This document shows positions 54,337 through 63,165 of a stretch of DNA of 64,000 nucleotides, one piece after another. The notes beneath the pieces were generated by a model that worked only from the letters and a program-made list of their open reading frames with translations, was not told the origin of the DNA and made no database searches. How positions within the stretch are numbered: the stretch's first letter is position 1; each line of letters starts with the position of its first letter. The translations under genes and the position numbers were made by a program. Source of the DNA: Crossiella equi (GTDB taxonomy: Bacteria > Actinomycetota > Actinomycetes > Mycobacteriales > Pseudonocardiaceae); contig NZ_JAGIOO010000001.1 in assembly GCF_017876755.1 (NCBI RefSeq), positions 4,449,786 to 4,513,785 of the forward strand, written 5' to 3'.

Positions 54337-55736
54337 AGCTCTCCCATTCCCTCGGCCACCCCGTCCATGGGCGCGGCGATGCGCTGGTTCAGCGGTACGG
54401 CCAGGAACAGCTCGCGCAGGTCCGGGTCGAGCGAGCCGCCCTTGGTGCGCACGAGCTGCCGCGCGGCGCCCAGCGCGTCCACCGCGAGGTCGACCCGGCC
54501 GCACCGGCGCTGCACCTCGGCGTGCCAGTACAGCACCTCCTCGCCGCGCAGCGAGGGCAGCGGGCCGCGCCGCCCGTACAGCTCCATGGCCGCGTCACTG
54601 GCCACCTGGGCCTGCGGCAGCTCGTCCAGCACCAGGTGCAGGCGGGCCAGCAGCGAGTGGGCCGCCACCTCGCTGCGCACCATGGCCGAGCGCTGGCACC
54701 GCTCCAGGTTGGCGGCCAGCAGCTCCTCGGCCGCGTTCAGCGTCTCCACGTGTCGCCCGGCCATCACCAGCAGGCCCTCGGCGTAGAGGTTGCACACCAG
54801 CGTGGCCACGGTCAGCGACCGCGTGCGCTGGGCTTCCGACCAGGCCGTCTCCAGCACGTGCACGCCCGCGGCCAGGTCGCCGTGCTCGACCCGCAGCCGC
54901 CCGAACAGGGCAAGGCTGTAGGCGTGCCAAGCGTCCGGGGTGCCGTCGCCCAGGCCGAGCGCCTCGGTCAGCGTGTCCCCGGCCGGGTCGGTCAGGCCGC
55001 AGGCCAGCTGCACCTGGGCCAGGTAGTTCAGCGCGGTCGGCAGCAGCGGGGCCGAGATCGGCTCGGCGCGCAGCCGGTTCACCGCGAACTCCAGCCGCTG
55101 CTTGGCGATGCCCAGGTACCCCGCGTCGAACTCGCCGATGCCGATCTGCAGCTCGGTGCGCCGGAACGCCCCGCGCAGCACCGGCGACCGGCTGGCCATG
55201 ATCTCCGGGGTGGCCTTGGCCCGCTTCTCCGCCTCCAGCAGCACCGCCAGGCCCGCGCGCAGATCACGTTTGCCCAGTTCCCGGCCGTAGGCGGACAGGG
55301 TGAGGAACTGCACCACCGCGTCGCCGCTCTGCCGGGCCAGCTCCACCGCGCGCTGCTGGACTTCCAGCGCGGCCTCCACGCCCTGCGTGCGGTGCAGCAC
55401 GCGGGCGGCGACCGCGGCGGCCCGGATGCGCAGCTGCAGCTCGCCGGTGCGAGTGGCCGAGGCCTCCAGGTCGGCCGCCCAGCGCTCCAGCGGGTTTGCC
55501 GCGCGGAACTCCGGGCTCCGGCTCCACACCGGCTCGGTGACCAGCAGCAACAGCTCCAGCAGCTCCATGCGCAGGCGGTCGGTCTCGGCGGTGGGCGGGC
55601 CGACGAGCTCGCTCAGGCCCTCGCGCGCCATCGCCTCCGCGTCCGCGTCCTGCCCTCGTTCGGCGGCGGTGCGGGCGGAGCGCAGCGCGGACTCGGCCAG
55701 CAGCACGGCGGCCTCACCGGGACGGTGGTGCGTCAC
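54333..55736 (-). CDS. TPR-like helical repeat protein inserted in the folate operon
   Basis: A 467-residue soluble protein made almost wholly of paired helices, e.g. VLLAESALRSARTAAERGQDADAEAMAREGLSEL and LLPTALNYLAQVQLACGLTDPAGDTLTEAL, resembling tetratricopeptide repeats of LuxR/AfsR-type regulators but without a DNA-binding or ATPase domain. It is coupled to DUF3180 downstream, lies 8 bp from folK, and has AGGAGGTGAT before the GTG start. M. tuberculosis has nothing at this point of the operon. The partner is unknown. Confidence 0.7.
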   Translation of the reverse strand: MTHHRPGEAAVLLAESALRSARTAAERGQDADAEAMAREGLSELVGPPTAETDRLRMELLELLLLVTEPVWSRSPEFRAANPLERWAADLEASATRTGELQLRIRAAAVAARVLHRTQGVEAALEVQQRAVELARQSGDAVVQFLTLSAYGRELGKRDLRAGLAVLLEAEKRAKATPEIMASRSPVLRGAFRRTELQIGIGEFDAGYLGIAKQRLEFAVNRLRAEPISAPLLPTALNYLAQVQLACGLTDPAGDTLTEALGLGDGTPDAWHAYSLALFGRLRVEHGDLAAGVHVLETAWSEAQRTRSLTVATLVCNLYAEGLLVMAGRHVETLNAAEELLAANLERCQRSAMVRSEVAAHSLLARLHLVLDELPQAQVASDAAMELYGRRGPLPSLRGEEVLYWHAEVQRRCGRVDLAVDALGAARQLVRTKGGSLDPDLRELFLAVPLNQRIAAPMDGVAEGMGEL

Positions 55737-55744
55737 ATCACCTC

Positions 55745-56242
55745 CTACGCCCGCGGCGGCGTGAGCGTGAGGTCGTCGCGCCGGTGCACGCCGTCCAGGG
55801 ACAGCGCGGCCAGCAGCCCGGCCACCGGTCCGCGACCGGGCAGCACGGCGTCCGGCTCGACGTCGAGCCAGGGGGCGAGCACGGTGGCCCGCTCCGGGGT
55901 GCCCGGGTGCGGCAGCAGCAGGTCCGGGTGGGCCGAGAGCACCCCGTCCACGGTGACCACGTCGACGTCCAGGGTCCTCGGCCCCCACCGCAGGGTGCGG
56001 ATCCGGCCCGCCGCATTCTCCAGTTCCCGACCACGGCGCAACCACCCCCACTCGTCGGTGTGCGGGTCCTCCACCAGCAGGATCGCGTTGAGGAAGTCGT
56101 CCTGGTCGGTCACGCCCCAGGGCGCGGTCTCATACACCGGCGAGACCGCCCGCACGGACGCGCCGAAGCCGTCGACGGCGGACTGGAGGTGGGCCAGCCG
56201 GTCGCCGAGGTTGGAGCCGAGGGAGAGCACCGCGCGGCTCAT
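55745..56242 (-). CDS. folK: 2-amino-4-hydroxy-6-hydroxymethyldihydropteridine diphosphokinase
   Basis: A 165-residue HPPK that transfers pyrophosphate from ATP to 6-hydroxymethyl-dihydropterin. LSLGSNLGDR starts the protein, followed by SPVYETAPWGVTDQDDFLNAIL and the active-site RWGPRTLDVDVVTVD (two metal-binding Asp). Three bp from folB in the folate operon. Confidence 0.94.
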   Translation of the reverse strand: MSRAVLSLGSNLGDRLAHLQSAVDGFGASVRAVSPVYETAPWGVTDQDDFLNAILLVEDPHTDEWGWLRRGRELENAAGRIRTLRWGPRTLDVDVVTVDGVLSAHPDLLLPHPGTPERATVLAPWLDVEPDAVLPGRGPVAGLLAALSLDGVHRRDDLTLTPPRA

Positions 56243-56245
56243 GGC

Positions 56246-56623
56246 TCAGTCCTTGCCGCGAGCGCGCCGGGAGCGCCGGGCGGTGACCGCGACGTCGGCG
56301 AAGGTCAGCGGAATCGGCGCGGACGGCTTGTGGATGGTGACCTCGGTGGCGTGCACGCGCCGGTCGGTCATCACCTCGTCGGCCACCCGGGCGGCCACCG
56401 CCTCGATCAGGTTCAGCGGCTCGCCGCCGACGATGGCGGCCGCGCGCTGGGCCAGGTCGCCGTAGTCCAGGGTGTCGGCCAGGTCGTCGGTCTCACCGGC
56501 GATGTCCAGGTCGATCCACACCGTGATGTCGACCAGGAAGTCCTGGCCGTCCCGCTTCTCGTGCTCGAAGACGCCGTGGTGGCCGCGCACGCGCAGCCCG
56601 GTGAGCGTGATCCGGTCGGTCAC
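56246..56623 (-). CDS. folB: Dihydroneopterin aldolase
   Basis: A 125-residue aldolase converting dihydroneopterin to 6-hydroxymethyl-dihydropterin. The family block [21 protein letters not shown] and the catalytic Glu/Lys regions ([24 protein letters not shown]) are intact. GTG 56623 overlaps the folP stop (GTGA). Confidence 0.94.
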   Translation of the reverse strand: MTDRITLTGLRVRGHHGVFEHEKRDGQDFLVDITVWIDLDIAGETDDLADTLDYGDLAQRAAAIVGGEPLNLIEAVAARVADEVMTDRRVHATEVTIHKPSAPIPLTFADVAVTARRSRRARGKD

Positions 56624-57501
56624 CGGTCCCCCTTCTCTGGCTTGGCCGAACCTCGTTGCCATGCGGAGGCCACCGCGACCGCGTCCAGCGAACCGTGCAC
56701 GTCGTGCACCCGCACGCCCCAGGCGCCCGCGGCGGCGGCCAGCGCGGAGACCGCGGAGGTGGCCGCCTCCCGGCCGTCCGGGCTGCGCGGCGAGGAGTCC
56801 GGACCGGCCAGCAGGCTGCCCAGGAAACGCTTGCGGGACGCGCCGACCAGCACCGGGAAGCCCAGGCCGATGAGCACGTCCAGCTGCTGGAGCAGGGCCC
56901 AGTTGTGCCGGTCGGTCTTGGCGAAGCCGAGGCCCGGGTCGACGACCAGCGCCTCCTCCTTCACCCCGGCGGCCAGGGCGGCCTCCACCCGCTGGGCCAG
57001 CTCGTCGCGCACGTCGGTGACCACGTCGCGGTAGCTGGCCAGCAGGTCCATGCCCGCGCTGTGGCCACGCCAGTGCATGAGGATCCAGGGCACGCCCGCC
57101 TCGGCGACCGCGCGGGCCATGCCCGGGTCGGCCAGACCGCCGGAGACGTCGTTGACCACGGTGGCCCCGGCCTCCACGGCGGCGAGGGCGACCTGGGCGC
57201 GCATGGTGTCCACGCTGACCGGCACACCCTCGGCGGCCAGCTCGCGGATCACCGGCACCACCCGGGCGGCCTCGACCTCCGGAGCGACGCGCTCGGCGCC
57301 CGGCCGGGTGGACTCGCCGCCCACGTCGACCAGGTCGGCCCCGCGCCGGTGCATCTCGATGCCGTGGGCGACCGCGTCCGCGAAGTCCAGGTAGCGGCCC
57401 CCGTCCGAGAAGGAGTCCGGGGTCACGTTGAGCACGCCCATGACGACACACCGGCCGGGGTTGGGCAGCAGCCTGTGCAGCGCCGCTCCCATCACGTTCA
57501 C
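56620..57501 (-). CDS. folP: Dihydropteroate synthase
   Basis: A 293-residue TIM-barrel enzyme joining pterin pyrophosphate to p-aminobenzoate, the sulfonamide target. [36 protein letters not shown] and GASRKRFLG are all present. The first codon is uncertain: GTG 57501 overlaps the folE stop (GTGA), while GTG 57495 or ATG 57492 have better spacing from AAGGGA. Confidence 0.94.
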   Translation of the reverse strand: MNVMGAALHRLLPNPGRCVVMGVLNVTPDSFSDGGRYLDFADAVAHGIEMHRRGADLVDVGGESTRPGAERVAPEVEAARVVPVIRELAAEGVPVSVDTMRAQVALAAVEAGATVVNDVSGGLADPGMARAVAEAGVPWILMHWRGHSAGMDLLASYRDVVTDVRDELAQRVEAALAAGVKEEALVVDPGLGFAKTDRHNWALLQQLDVLIGLGFPVLVGASRKRFLGSLLAGPDSSPRSPDGREAATSAVSALAAAAGAWGVRVHDVHGSLDAVAVASAWQRGSAKPEKGDR

Positions 57502-58094
57502 CGTCCCTTGATCAGCTCCAGAGCCTCGGCCCGCGAGGAGGCCGAGGTCTTCAGCAGACCACGGACGGCCGAGGTGACCGTGCGCGACCCCGGTTTCCGG
57601 ATGCCGCGCATGGCCATGCACAGGTGTTCGGCCTCCAGGACCACGATGACGCCGCGCGGGTCGAGCTTGCGCACGATCGCGTCGGCCACCTGCGAGGTGA
57701 GCCGTTCCTGCACCTGGGGACGCTTGGCGTACAGGTCGACCAGGCGGGCGATCTTGGACAGCCCGGTCACCCGCCCCTGGGTGTTGGGGATGTACCCGAC
57801 GTGCGCCACCCCGTGGAAGGGGACCAGGTGGTGCTCACAGGTGCTGTACATCGGGATGTCCTTGACCAGGACGAGCTCCTCGTGGCTCTCGTCGAAGGTC
57901 TTGTCCAGCACCGAGTCGGGCTCGGTGTAGAGCCCGGCGAACATCTCTTGGTAGGCGCGTGCGACCCGGGCCGGGGTGTCCTTCAGGCCATCCCGGGTCG
58001 GGTCCTCGCCACAGGCCAGCAGCAGTTCACGCACGGCCGCCTCCGCCCGGGAGTGGTCGAAGGCGGGCCGTGCCTGCTCGTCGTTGGTGTTCAG
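57498..58094 (-). CDS. folE: GTP cyclohydrolase I
   Basis: A 198-residue enzyme opening GTP to dihydroneopterin triphosphate, first step of folate synthesis. Zinc ligands are in [13 protein letters not shown] and HLCMAMRG; the N-terminal helix [14 protein letters not shown] is conserved with the mycobacterial protein. No ATG, GTG or TTG lies before that helix. A CTG at 58094 overlaps the ftsH TGA (CTGA) and is the likely start; the first normal codon, GTG 58034, would cut the helix. Confidence 0.93.
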   Translation of the reverse strand: MNTNDEQARPAFDHSRAEAAVRELLLACGEDPTRDGLKDTPARVARAYQEMFAGLYTEPDSVLDKTFDESHEELVLVKDIPMYSTCEHHLVPFHGVAHVGYIPNTQGRVTGLSKIARLVDLYAKRPQVQERLTSQVADAIVRKLDPRGVIVVLEAEHLCMAMRGIRKPGSRTVTSAVRGLLKTSASSRAEALELIKGR

Positions 58095-60403
58095 CTCTTG
58101 CCGTCCGCCGGGTCGGAGTCGATCGGTCGTGTGCCGCCCGAGTTGTTGTCCCCACCGGTCTGCGGCGGGGTGCCCTGCGGGGGCTGGGCACCGGGCTGCG
58201 GCTGCTGGGCGGGCCACTGCTGGCCGCCCGGCACCGTGGCCGGGGTCCACCCGGGGGGTGCGCCGTAGTACGGCGGGCCCGCGGAGGGCACCGGCTGCGT
58301 CGGCTGGGCGTTCCACCCGGTCGGCGGCGTCGGCGGGTACGGGTTCGGCTGCGGCGCCGGGGAGCCGTTCGGGCCGGGCTGCGGGCCCTGGCCGTGCGGC
58401 GGGCCGCCGGGCAGGTCGTTGCCGCCGGGCACCGAGGCCACCGGGGTGGGGTTCTCCTCCTGCACCGGGGGCCACGGCTCGCCGCGCTCCTTGGCCAGCT
58501 CGCCCGGGGTCTTGATGGGCGGTCGGTCCGAGGGGGTGCGGTCGCCGAAGTCGTTGAACACGGTGATGCGCGGCCGCTTCTCGACCGAGGCGAAGACCCG
58601 CTCCAGGTCCTTGCGCTGGAGCGTCTCCTTCTCGATCAGCTCGCGGGTGAGGTCGTCGAGGACGTCCCGGTACGTGTTGAGCACGTCCCAGGCCTCGTCG
58701 TGCGCGGCCTCGATGAGCTTGCGCACCTCCTCGTCGATCTCGTGGGCGACCTCCAGCGAGTAGTCCGCCTGGTGGCCCATCGAGCGGCCGAGGAAGGGCT
58801 CGCCCTCGTTCTTGCCGTACTTCACCGCACCGAGGCGGGCGCTCATGCCGTAGTCGGTGACCATCGCGCGGGCGATCTTGGTGGCCTGCTCGATGTCGCT
58901 GGAGGCGCCGGTGGTGGGCTCGTGGAAGACGAGCTCCTCCGCCGCGCGGCCGCCGAGGGCGAACACCAGGCGGGCGATCATCTCCGACCGGGTCATCAGC
59001 TCCTTGTCGTCCTCGGGGACGACCAGCGCGTGGCCACCGGTGCGGCCGCGCGGGAGGATGGTGACCTTGTAGACCGGCTCCAGGTCGGGCATGGCCCACG
59101 CGGCCAGCGCGTGGCCCGCCTCGTGGTAGGCCGCGATCTTCTTCTCGCGCTCGGAGATGATGCGGCTCTTGCGGGCTGGGCCACCGACGACGCGGTCCAC
59201 CGCCTCCTCCAGCGCGGCCCCGTTGATCAGGTTGCCGTTCTGGCGGGCGGTGAGCAGTGCGGCCTCGTTGATGACGTTTGCGAGGTCGGCACCAGAAAAG
59301 CCGACGGTGCGCTTGGCCAGGGAGTCCATGTCGACGTCCGGGCCGAGCGGCTTGCCCTTGGCGTGCACGTGCAGGATCGCGCGACGGCCCCGCAGGTCGG
59401 GCGCGGCCACCGGGATCTGGCGGTCGAAGCGGCCCGGGCGCAGCAGCGCCGGGTCGAGGATGTCCGGCCGGTTGGTGGCGGCGATGAGGATGATGCCGCC
59501 GCGCGAGTCGAAGCCGTCCATCTCCACGAGCAGCTGGTTCAGCGTCTGCTCGCGCTCGTCGTGCCCGCCGCCCAGGCCGGCGCCGCGGTGGCGGCCGACC
59601 GCGTCGATCTCGTCGACGAAGATGATGCAGGGCGCGTTCTGCTTGGCCTGCTCGAACAGGTCGCGGACACGCGAGGCGCCGACACCGACGAACATCTCGA
59701 CGAAGTCCGAACCGGAGATCGAGTAGAACGGCACGCCCGCCTCACCCGCGACCGCGCGGGCAAGCAGGGTCTTGCCGGTGCCGGGCGGGCCGTAGAGCAG
59801 CACGCCCTTGGGGATCTTGGCGCCCAGCGCCTGGTAGCGGCCGGGGTTCTGGAGGAAGTCCTTGATCTCGTAGAGCTCCTCCACCGCCTCGTCCGCCCCC
59901 GCCACGTCAGCGAAGGTGGTCTTGGGCATGTCCTTGGACAGCTGCTTGGCCTTGGACTTGCCGAAGTTGAGGACCCGGTTCCCGCCGCCCTGCGCGTTGT
60001 TCATCATCCAGAGGAACAACAGCAGCAGCAGGCCTGCCGGTATCAAGTAGAAGAGGGCCTGGAGGAGCACGGACTCCTGGGTGACCTTGACGTCCCAGCC
60101 GCCGGTGATGCCCTTGGCCTGTTCGAGCTGGCCGAGGATGTCATCCGAGCTCTGCGCCGGGAAGTAGGTGATCAGCTTGTCTTTGCCGTCGACCTGGTTG
60201 GTCAGGGTGACCCGGAGTCTCTGCTCCTTGTCCTCAAGGATCGCTTCCTTGACGTTGCCGTTCTTCAGCTGCTCGATGACCTTCGACGTGGTCACCTGAG
60301 AGAAACCACGTGCGTCATCGAGCAGCACGCTGAACGCGTAGTACAGGAGCAACGCCGCGACGATCCAGATCAGCGGGTTGCGGAGCAGGCGCTTGCGGTC
60401 CAT
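58091..60403 (-). CDS. ftsH: ATP-dependent zinc metalloprotease FtsH
   Basis: A 770-residue membrane protease. Helices at about 11-29 and 110-133 bracket the external domain; the AAA+ module has GPPGTGKT (205-212), [15 protein letters not shown] and the second region of homology; the zinc site is HEAGH (427-431). The last 130 residues are a Pro/Gln/Gly-rich tail, common in actinobacterial FtsH and probably disordered. It degrades unassembled membrane proteins and some regulators. ATG 60403 precedes [12 protein letters not shown]; no clear ribosome site is seen. It heads the folate operon. Confidence 0.95.
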   Translation of the reverse strand: MDRKRLLRNPLIWIVAALLLYYAFSVLLDDARGFSQVTTSKVIEQLKNGNVKEAILEDKEQRLRVTLTNQVDGKDKLITYFPAQSSDDILGQLEQAKGITGGWDVKVTQESVLLQALFYLIPAGLLLLLFLWMMNNAQGGGNRVLNFGKSKAKQLSKDMPKTTFADVAGADEAVEELYEIKDFLQNPGRYQALGAKIPKGVLLYGPPGTGKTLLARAVAGEAGVPFYSISGSDFVEMFVGVGASRVRDLFEQAKQNAPCIIFVDEIDAVGRHRGAGLGGGHDEREQTLNQLLVEMDGFDSRGGIILIAATNRPDILDPALLRPGRFDRQIPVAAPDLRGRRAILHVHAKGKPLGPDVDMDSLAKRTVGFSGADLANVINEAALLTARQNGNLINGAALEEAVDRVVGGPARKSRIISEREKKIAAYHEAGHALAAWAMPDLEPVYKVTILPRGRTGGHALVVPEDDKELMTRSEMIARLVFALGGRAAEELVFHEPTTGASSDIEQATKIARAMVTDYGMSARLGAVKYGKNEGEPFLGRSMGHQADYSLEVAHEIDEEVRKLIEAAHDEAWDVLNTYRDVLDDLTRELIEKETLQRKDLERVFASVEKRPRITVFNDFGDRTPSDRPPIKTPGELAKERGEPWPPVQEENPTPVASVPGGNDLPGGPPHGQGPQPGPNGSPAPQPNPYPPTPPTGWNAQPTQPVPSAGPPYYGAPPGWTPATVPGGQQWPAQQPQPGAQPPQGTPPQTGGDNNSGGTRPIDSDPADGKS

Positions 60404-60836
60404 TAACGTGCGGCCGCGGGGCGGCCTCGACCCTCCCTGACTTGCATGCCGGGCAACGGGGCACCGGCCGCTCTCACGGCGCGGCGAACCATCGTCCGAC
60501 CAGCGTACCGCCCGCGGTGTTGCCACCCGGTGAGCGGACTCCCTGGCTGGGGGCTGTTCCGCTCGACCAACGGACGGGTCCGCCACTGTGTTCCCGTCCC
60601 AGACCCCATACCCGGAGTGTGAGCACTCCCATACCCCGCTGCCCGATCGGCGTAGCGGTACAGGCTGAACGCGAGCGACGGCTGATCCGTACGAGTGGGG
60701 ACAAGCGAGGCGACTACCCACGGGCGGGTGAACGTGTCATTCTCCGTGGTCGCGTCAGTCGGGGTGCGAAAAGTTTTCCACGGTAGCAGACGGTTGTCTG
60801 TTCCCAATTTTCAATACGGAAGGGTTTCGAAGGGCC
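60404..60836. other. Divergent ftsH / VWA-protein intergenic region
   Basis: This 433-bp spacer must hold promoters for both genes. The most structured part is a perfect palindrome GGAGTG-TGAG-CACTCC (60614-60629), flanked by direct repeats of CCCATACCC on both sides, a plausible operator for ftsH. The VWA gene has GAAGGG just before its ATG. Frames that cross the region show no protein features. Confidence 0.5.
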
Positions 60837-62543
60837 ATGTCTGGTCGGCACCAGCTCACCGGGCCCAGCGCCGGACTGAAGAGGGCCGCACTCCCCCTCG
60901 GCGCGCTGCTGGGCGTCGTCGTCGCCGCGGGCGCCACCGTGGTCGGCCTCCGCCTCTGGGATCCCGCGGGCACCTGCACGGGGGAGCTCCCCCTCTACGT
61001 GACCACCGCGCCCGCGCTCGAGCCCGTGGTCAAGGCCGCGGCCGACGAGTACCACCAGGGCAAACCCGCCGCGCAGGGCAAGTGCGTCAAGGTCGAGGTG
61101 CGCCCGCAGAACTCCGCCGAGGCCGCGACCGAGCTGACCGGCCCGGTCATCCCCGGCCAGCGCCTGACCGCCCTGTGGCTGCCGGACTCCTCCCTGTGGG
61201 CCCAGCGCGGCAAGCAGCAGGCCGCCTCCTCGGCCACGCCGAACGCGAGCGCGACCCTGGAGATCGGCCAGCCGGTGGCCAGCTCGCCGCTGGTCGTGGT
61301 GGCGGGCGGCGGCACCGCGGAGAAGTTCGGCGGTGCGGTGTCCTGGCGCAAGATCGTCGAGGGCGGCGTGCCTTCGGTGATCGGCGACCCGGCCTCGACC
61401 ACCGAGGGCCTGGCCACGCTGATGCTCATCCGCTCGCTGCTGGGCAACCCGGACGGCACCCCGCGTCCGGAGCTGGTGGCCGCGCTGCTGCGGGTCGGCC
61501 GCAACACGCTGCCGCTGGTGCGCGACGCCTACGACAGCCTGGCCCAGTCCGCGCCGGACGCGCCCGCCTTCTCCGCCACCGAGCAGTCCGTGGTCGCGCA
61601 CAACCGGCGCGCCATCGGCACCAAGGCCAGCGCGTTCTACCCGGAGGAGGGCACGATCTCCTTCGACTACCCGCTGACCAGGGTCATCCACCGCGAGGAG
61701 GCGCCCGGCACGGCCGAGGCGGCGGACGGCTTCGGCCGGTTCCTGCGCGGGGAGGGCACGCTCAAACGGCTGCGCGACGCGGGCTTCCGCGACCCGGGCG
61801 GCCGGGCCGACCAGGCCTGGGCCGACTCCGGGGTGAGCCCGAACCCGCCCGCCCTGCTGCCGCTGCCCAGTCCGGAACAGGCCGCCGAGGTGCTGCGCAC
61901 CTACAGCGCGGTCACCCTGGACGCGCGCATGCTGGCCGTGATCGACGTGTCCGGCTCGATGGGCGCACGGGCGGGCAACGGCCAGACCCGCATCGAGCTG
62001 GCCAGGGACGCGGCGGGCACGGCGCTGGGCCTGCTGCCGGACACCACCGAGATCGGCCTGTGGGCCTTCTCCACCGACCACGCCCCGGGCAGGCACTGGA
62101 CCGAGATGGTGAGCCTGGGTCCGCTGGCCGAGCCGCTGGGCCCGGGCAGCCGCCGGGACGCCCTGAAGGTGGCCGCGGTGCAGCTGCCCAAGGCGGTCCG
62201 GGGCAACACCGCGCTCTACGACACGTTGCTGGCCGCGGTCCGCACGGTCCGCCAGGACTTCGACAACAAGCGCGTGAACTCGGTGGTGATCATCACCGAC
62301 GGCGCCAACGACAACCGGGGCCTGGACCTGAACAACCTGATCAAGACGCTGACCGCGGAGACGGACCCGGCCCGGCCGGTGCCGGTGATCGCCATCGGGC
62401 TCGGTCCGGAGGCCGACCTCAACGCCCTGGAGCAGGTGGCCAAGGTGACCGGCGGCAAGGCCTACGCGGCGAGGGAGGCCACGGACATCCGGGGCGTGCT
62501 GATGGACGCCCTGATCCAGCGGCGGTGCCGCCCCAAGTGCTGA
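60837..62543 (+). CDS. Substrate-binding-like and VWA domain protein
   Basis: A 568-residue protein with a short cytosolic start, one membrane helix (about residues 15-38), a domain like an extracellular solute-binding protein (GELPLYVTTAPALEPVVKAAADEY, then ASSPLVVVAGGG) and a C-terminal von Willebrand factor A domain. The metal-ion adhesion site is intact: DVSGSMG, a Thr in the RGNTALYDTL loop and ITDGANDN. Such proteins bind partners or assemble complexes outside the membrane in actinobacteria. There is no neighbouring MoxR ATPase. A hairpin follows the stop. Confidence 0.8.
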   Translation: MSGRHQLTGPSAGLKRAALPLGALLGVVVAAGATVVGLRLWDPAGTCTGELPLYVTTAPALEPVVKAAADEYHQGKPAAQGKCVKVEVRPQNSAEAATELTGPVIPGQRLTALWLPDSSLWAQRGKQQAASSATPNASATLEIGQPVASSPLVVVAGGGTAEKFGGAVSWRKIVEGGVPSVIGDPASTTEGLATLMLIRSLLGNPDGTPRPELVAALLRVGRNTLPLVRDAYDSLAQSAPDAPAFSATEQSVVAHNRRAIGTKASAFYPEEGTISFDYPLTRVIHREEAPGTAEAADGFGRFLRGEGTLKRLRDAGFRDPGGRADQAWADSGVSPNPPALLPLPSPEQAAEVLRTYSAVTLDARMLAVIDVSGSMGARAGNGQTRIELARDAAGTALGLLPDTTEIGLWAFSTDHAPGRHWTEMVSLGPLAEPLGPGSRRDALKVAAVQLPKAVRGNTALYDTLLAAVRTVRQDFDNKRVNSVVIITDGANDNRGLDLNNLIKTLTAETDPARPVPVIAIGLGPEADLNALEQVAKVTGGKAYAAREATDIRGVLMDALIQRRCRPKC

Positions 62544-62553
62544 CGGCTCCAAT

Positions 62554-62580
62554 GGCCCGGTCCGCTCGCGGGACCGGGCC
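62554..62580. terminator. Bidirectional hairpin between the VWA gene and hpt
   Basis: GGCCCGGTCC (62554-62563) pairs perfectly with GGACCGGGCC (62571-62580) around a 7-base loop; outer bases CTGACGG/CCGTCAG add symmetry. It lies 11 bp after one stop and 10 bp from the convergent hpt stop. Confidence 0.8.
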
Positions 62581-62589
62581 GTCAGCGGC

Positions 62590-63165
62590 TCAGCTCGTGT
62601 AGACCTTCGGGTCCAGCGTGCCGATGTGCGGCAGGTCGCGGTAGCGCTCGGCGTAGTCCAGGCCGTAGCCCACCACGAACTCGTTCGGGATGTCGAAGCC
62701 GACGTACTTCACCGGCACGTCGACCTTGACCGCGTCCGGCTTGCGCAGCAGCGTGCACACCTCCAGGGAGGCGGGGCGGCGCGAGGCCAGGTTCTTCAGC
62801 AGCCAGGACAGCGTCAGGCCGGAGTCGATGATGTCCTCGATGATCAGGACGTCACGCCCGGCGATGTCCCGGTCGAGGTCCTTGAGGATGCGGACCACCC
62901 CCGAGGAGGAGGTGGCCGACCCGTAGGAGCTCACGGCCATGAAGTCCAGCTGGACCGGCACCGGCAACGCCCGGGCCATGTCCGCCATGAACATCACCGC
63001 GCCCTTGAGGACGCCCACGAGCAACAGGTCCGAGGACCGGCCTTCAGTCGGGTAGTCGGCGGCGATCTTCTTCGCCAGCTCGGCGGTCTTCTCCTGGATC
63101 TGCTGCTCGGAAATGAGCACGGAGGCAATGTCGCCCTCGTACACGGCGCGGCTTCCCCTCATCAC
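62590..63165 (-). CDS. hpt: Hypoxanthine (guanine) phosphoribosyltransferase
   Basis: A 191-residue purine-salvage enzyme forming IMP or GMP from the base and PRPP. The PRPP motif is [37 protein letters not shown] holds the base-contacting residues and [12 protein letters not shown] the flexible loop. The GTG (63165) overlaps the tilS stop, with ATG 63162 as second codon. The tilS-hpt pair upstream of ftsH is conserved, here with the VWA gene in between. Confidence 0.94.
   Translation of the reverse strand: MMRGSRAVYEGDIASVLISEQQIQEKTAELAKKIAADYPTEGRSSDLLLVGVLKGAVMFMADMARALPVPVQLDFMAVSSYGSATSSSGVVRILKDLDRDIAGRDVLIIEDIIDSGLTLSWLLKNLASRRPASLEVCTLLRKPDAVKVDVPVKYVGFDIPNEFVVGYGLDYAERYRDLPHIGTLDPKVYTS

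Noticed and set aside
60614-60629. CIRCE/HrcA heat-shock operator upstream of ftsH
   Set aside because: CIRCE has GCACTC first and GAGTGC after nine bases; here the order is reversed (GAGTG then CACTC) with a four-base loop.
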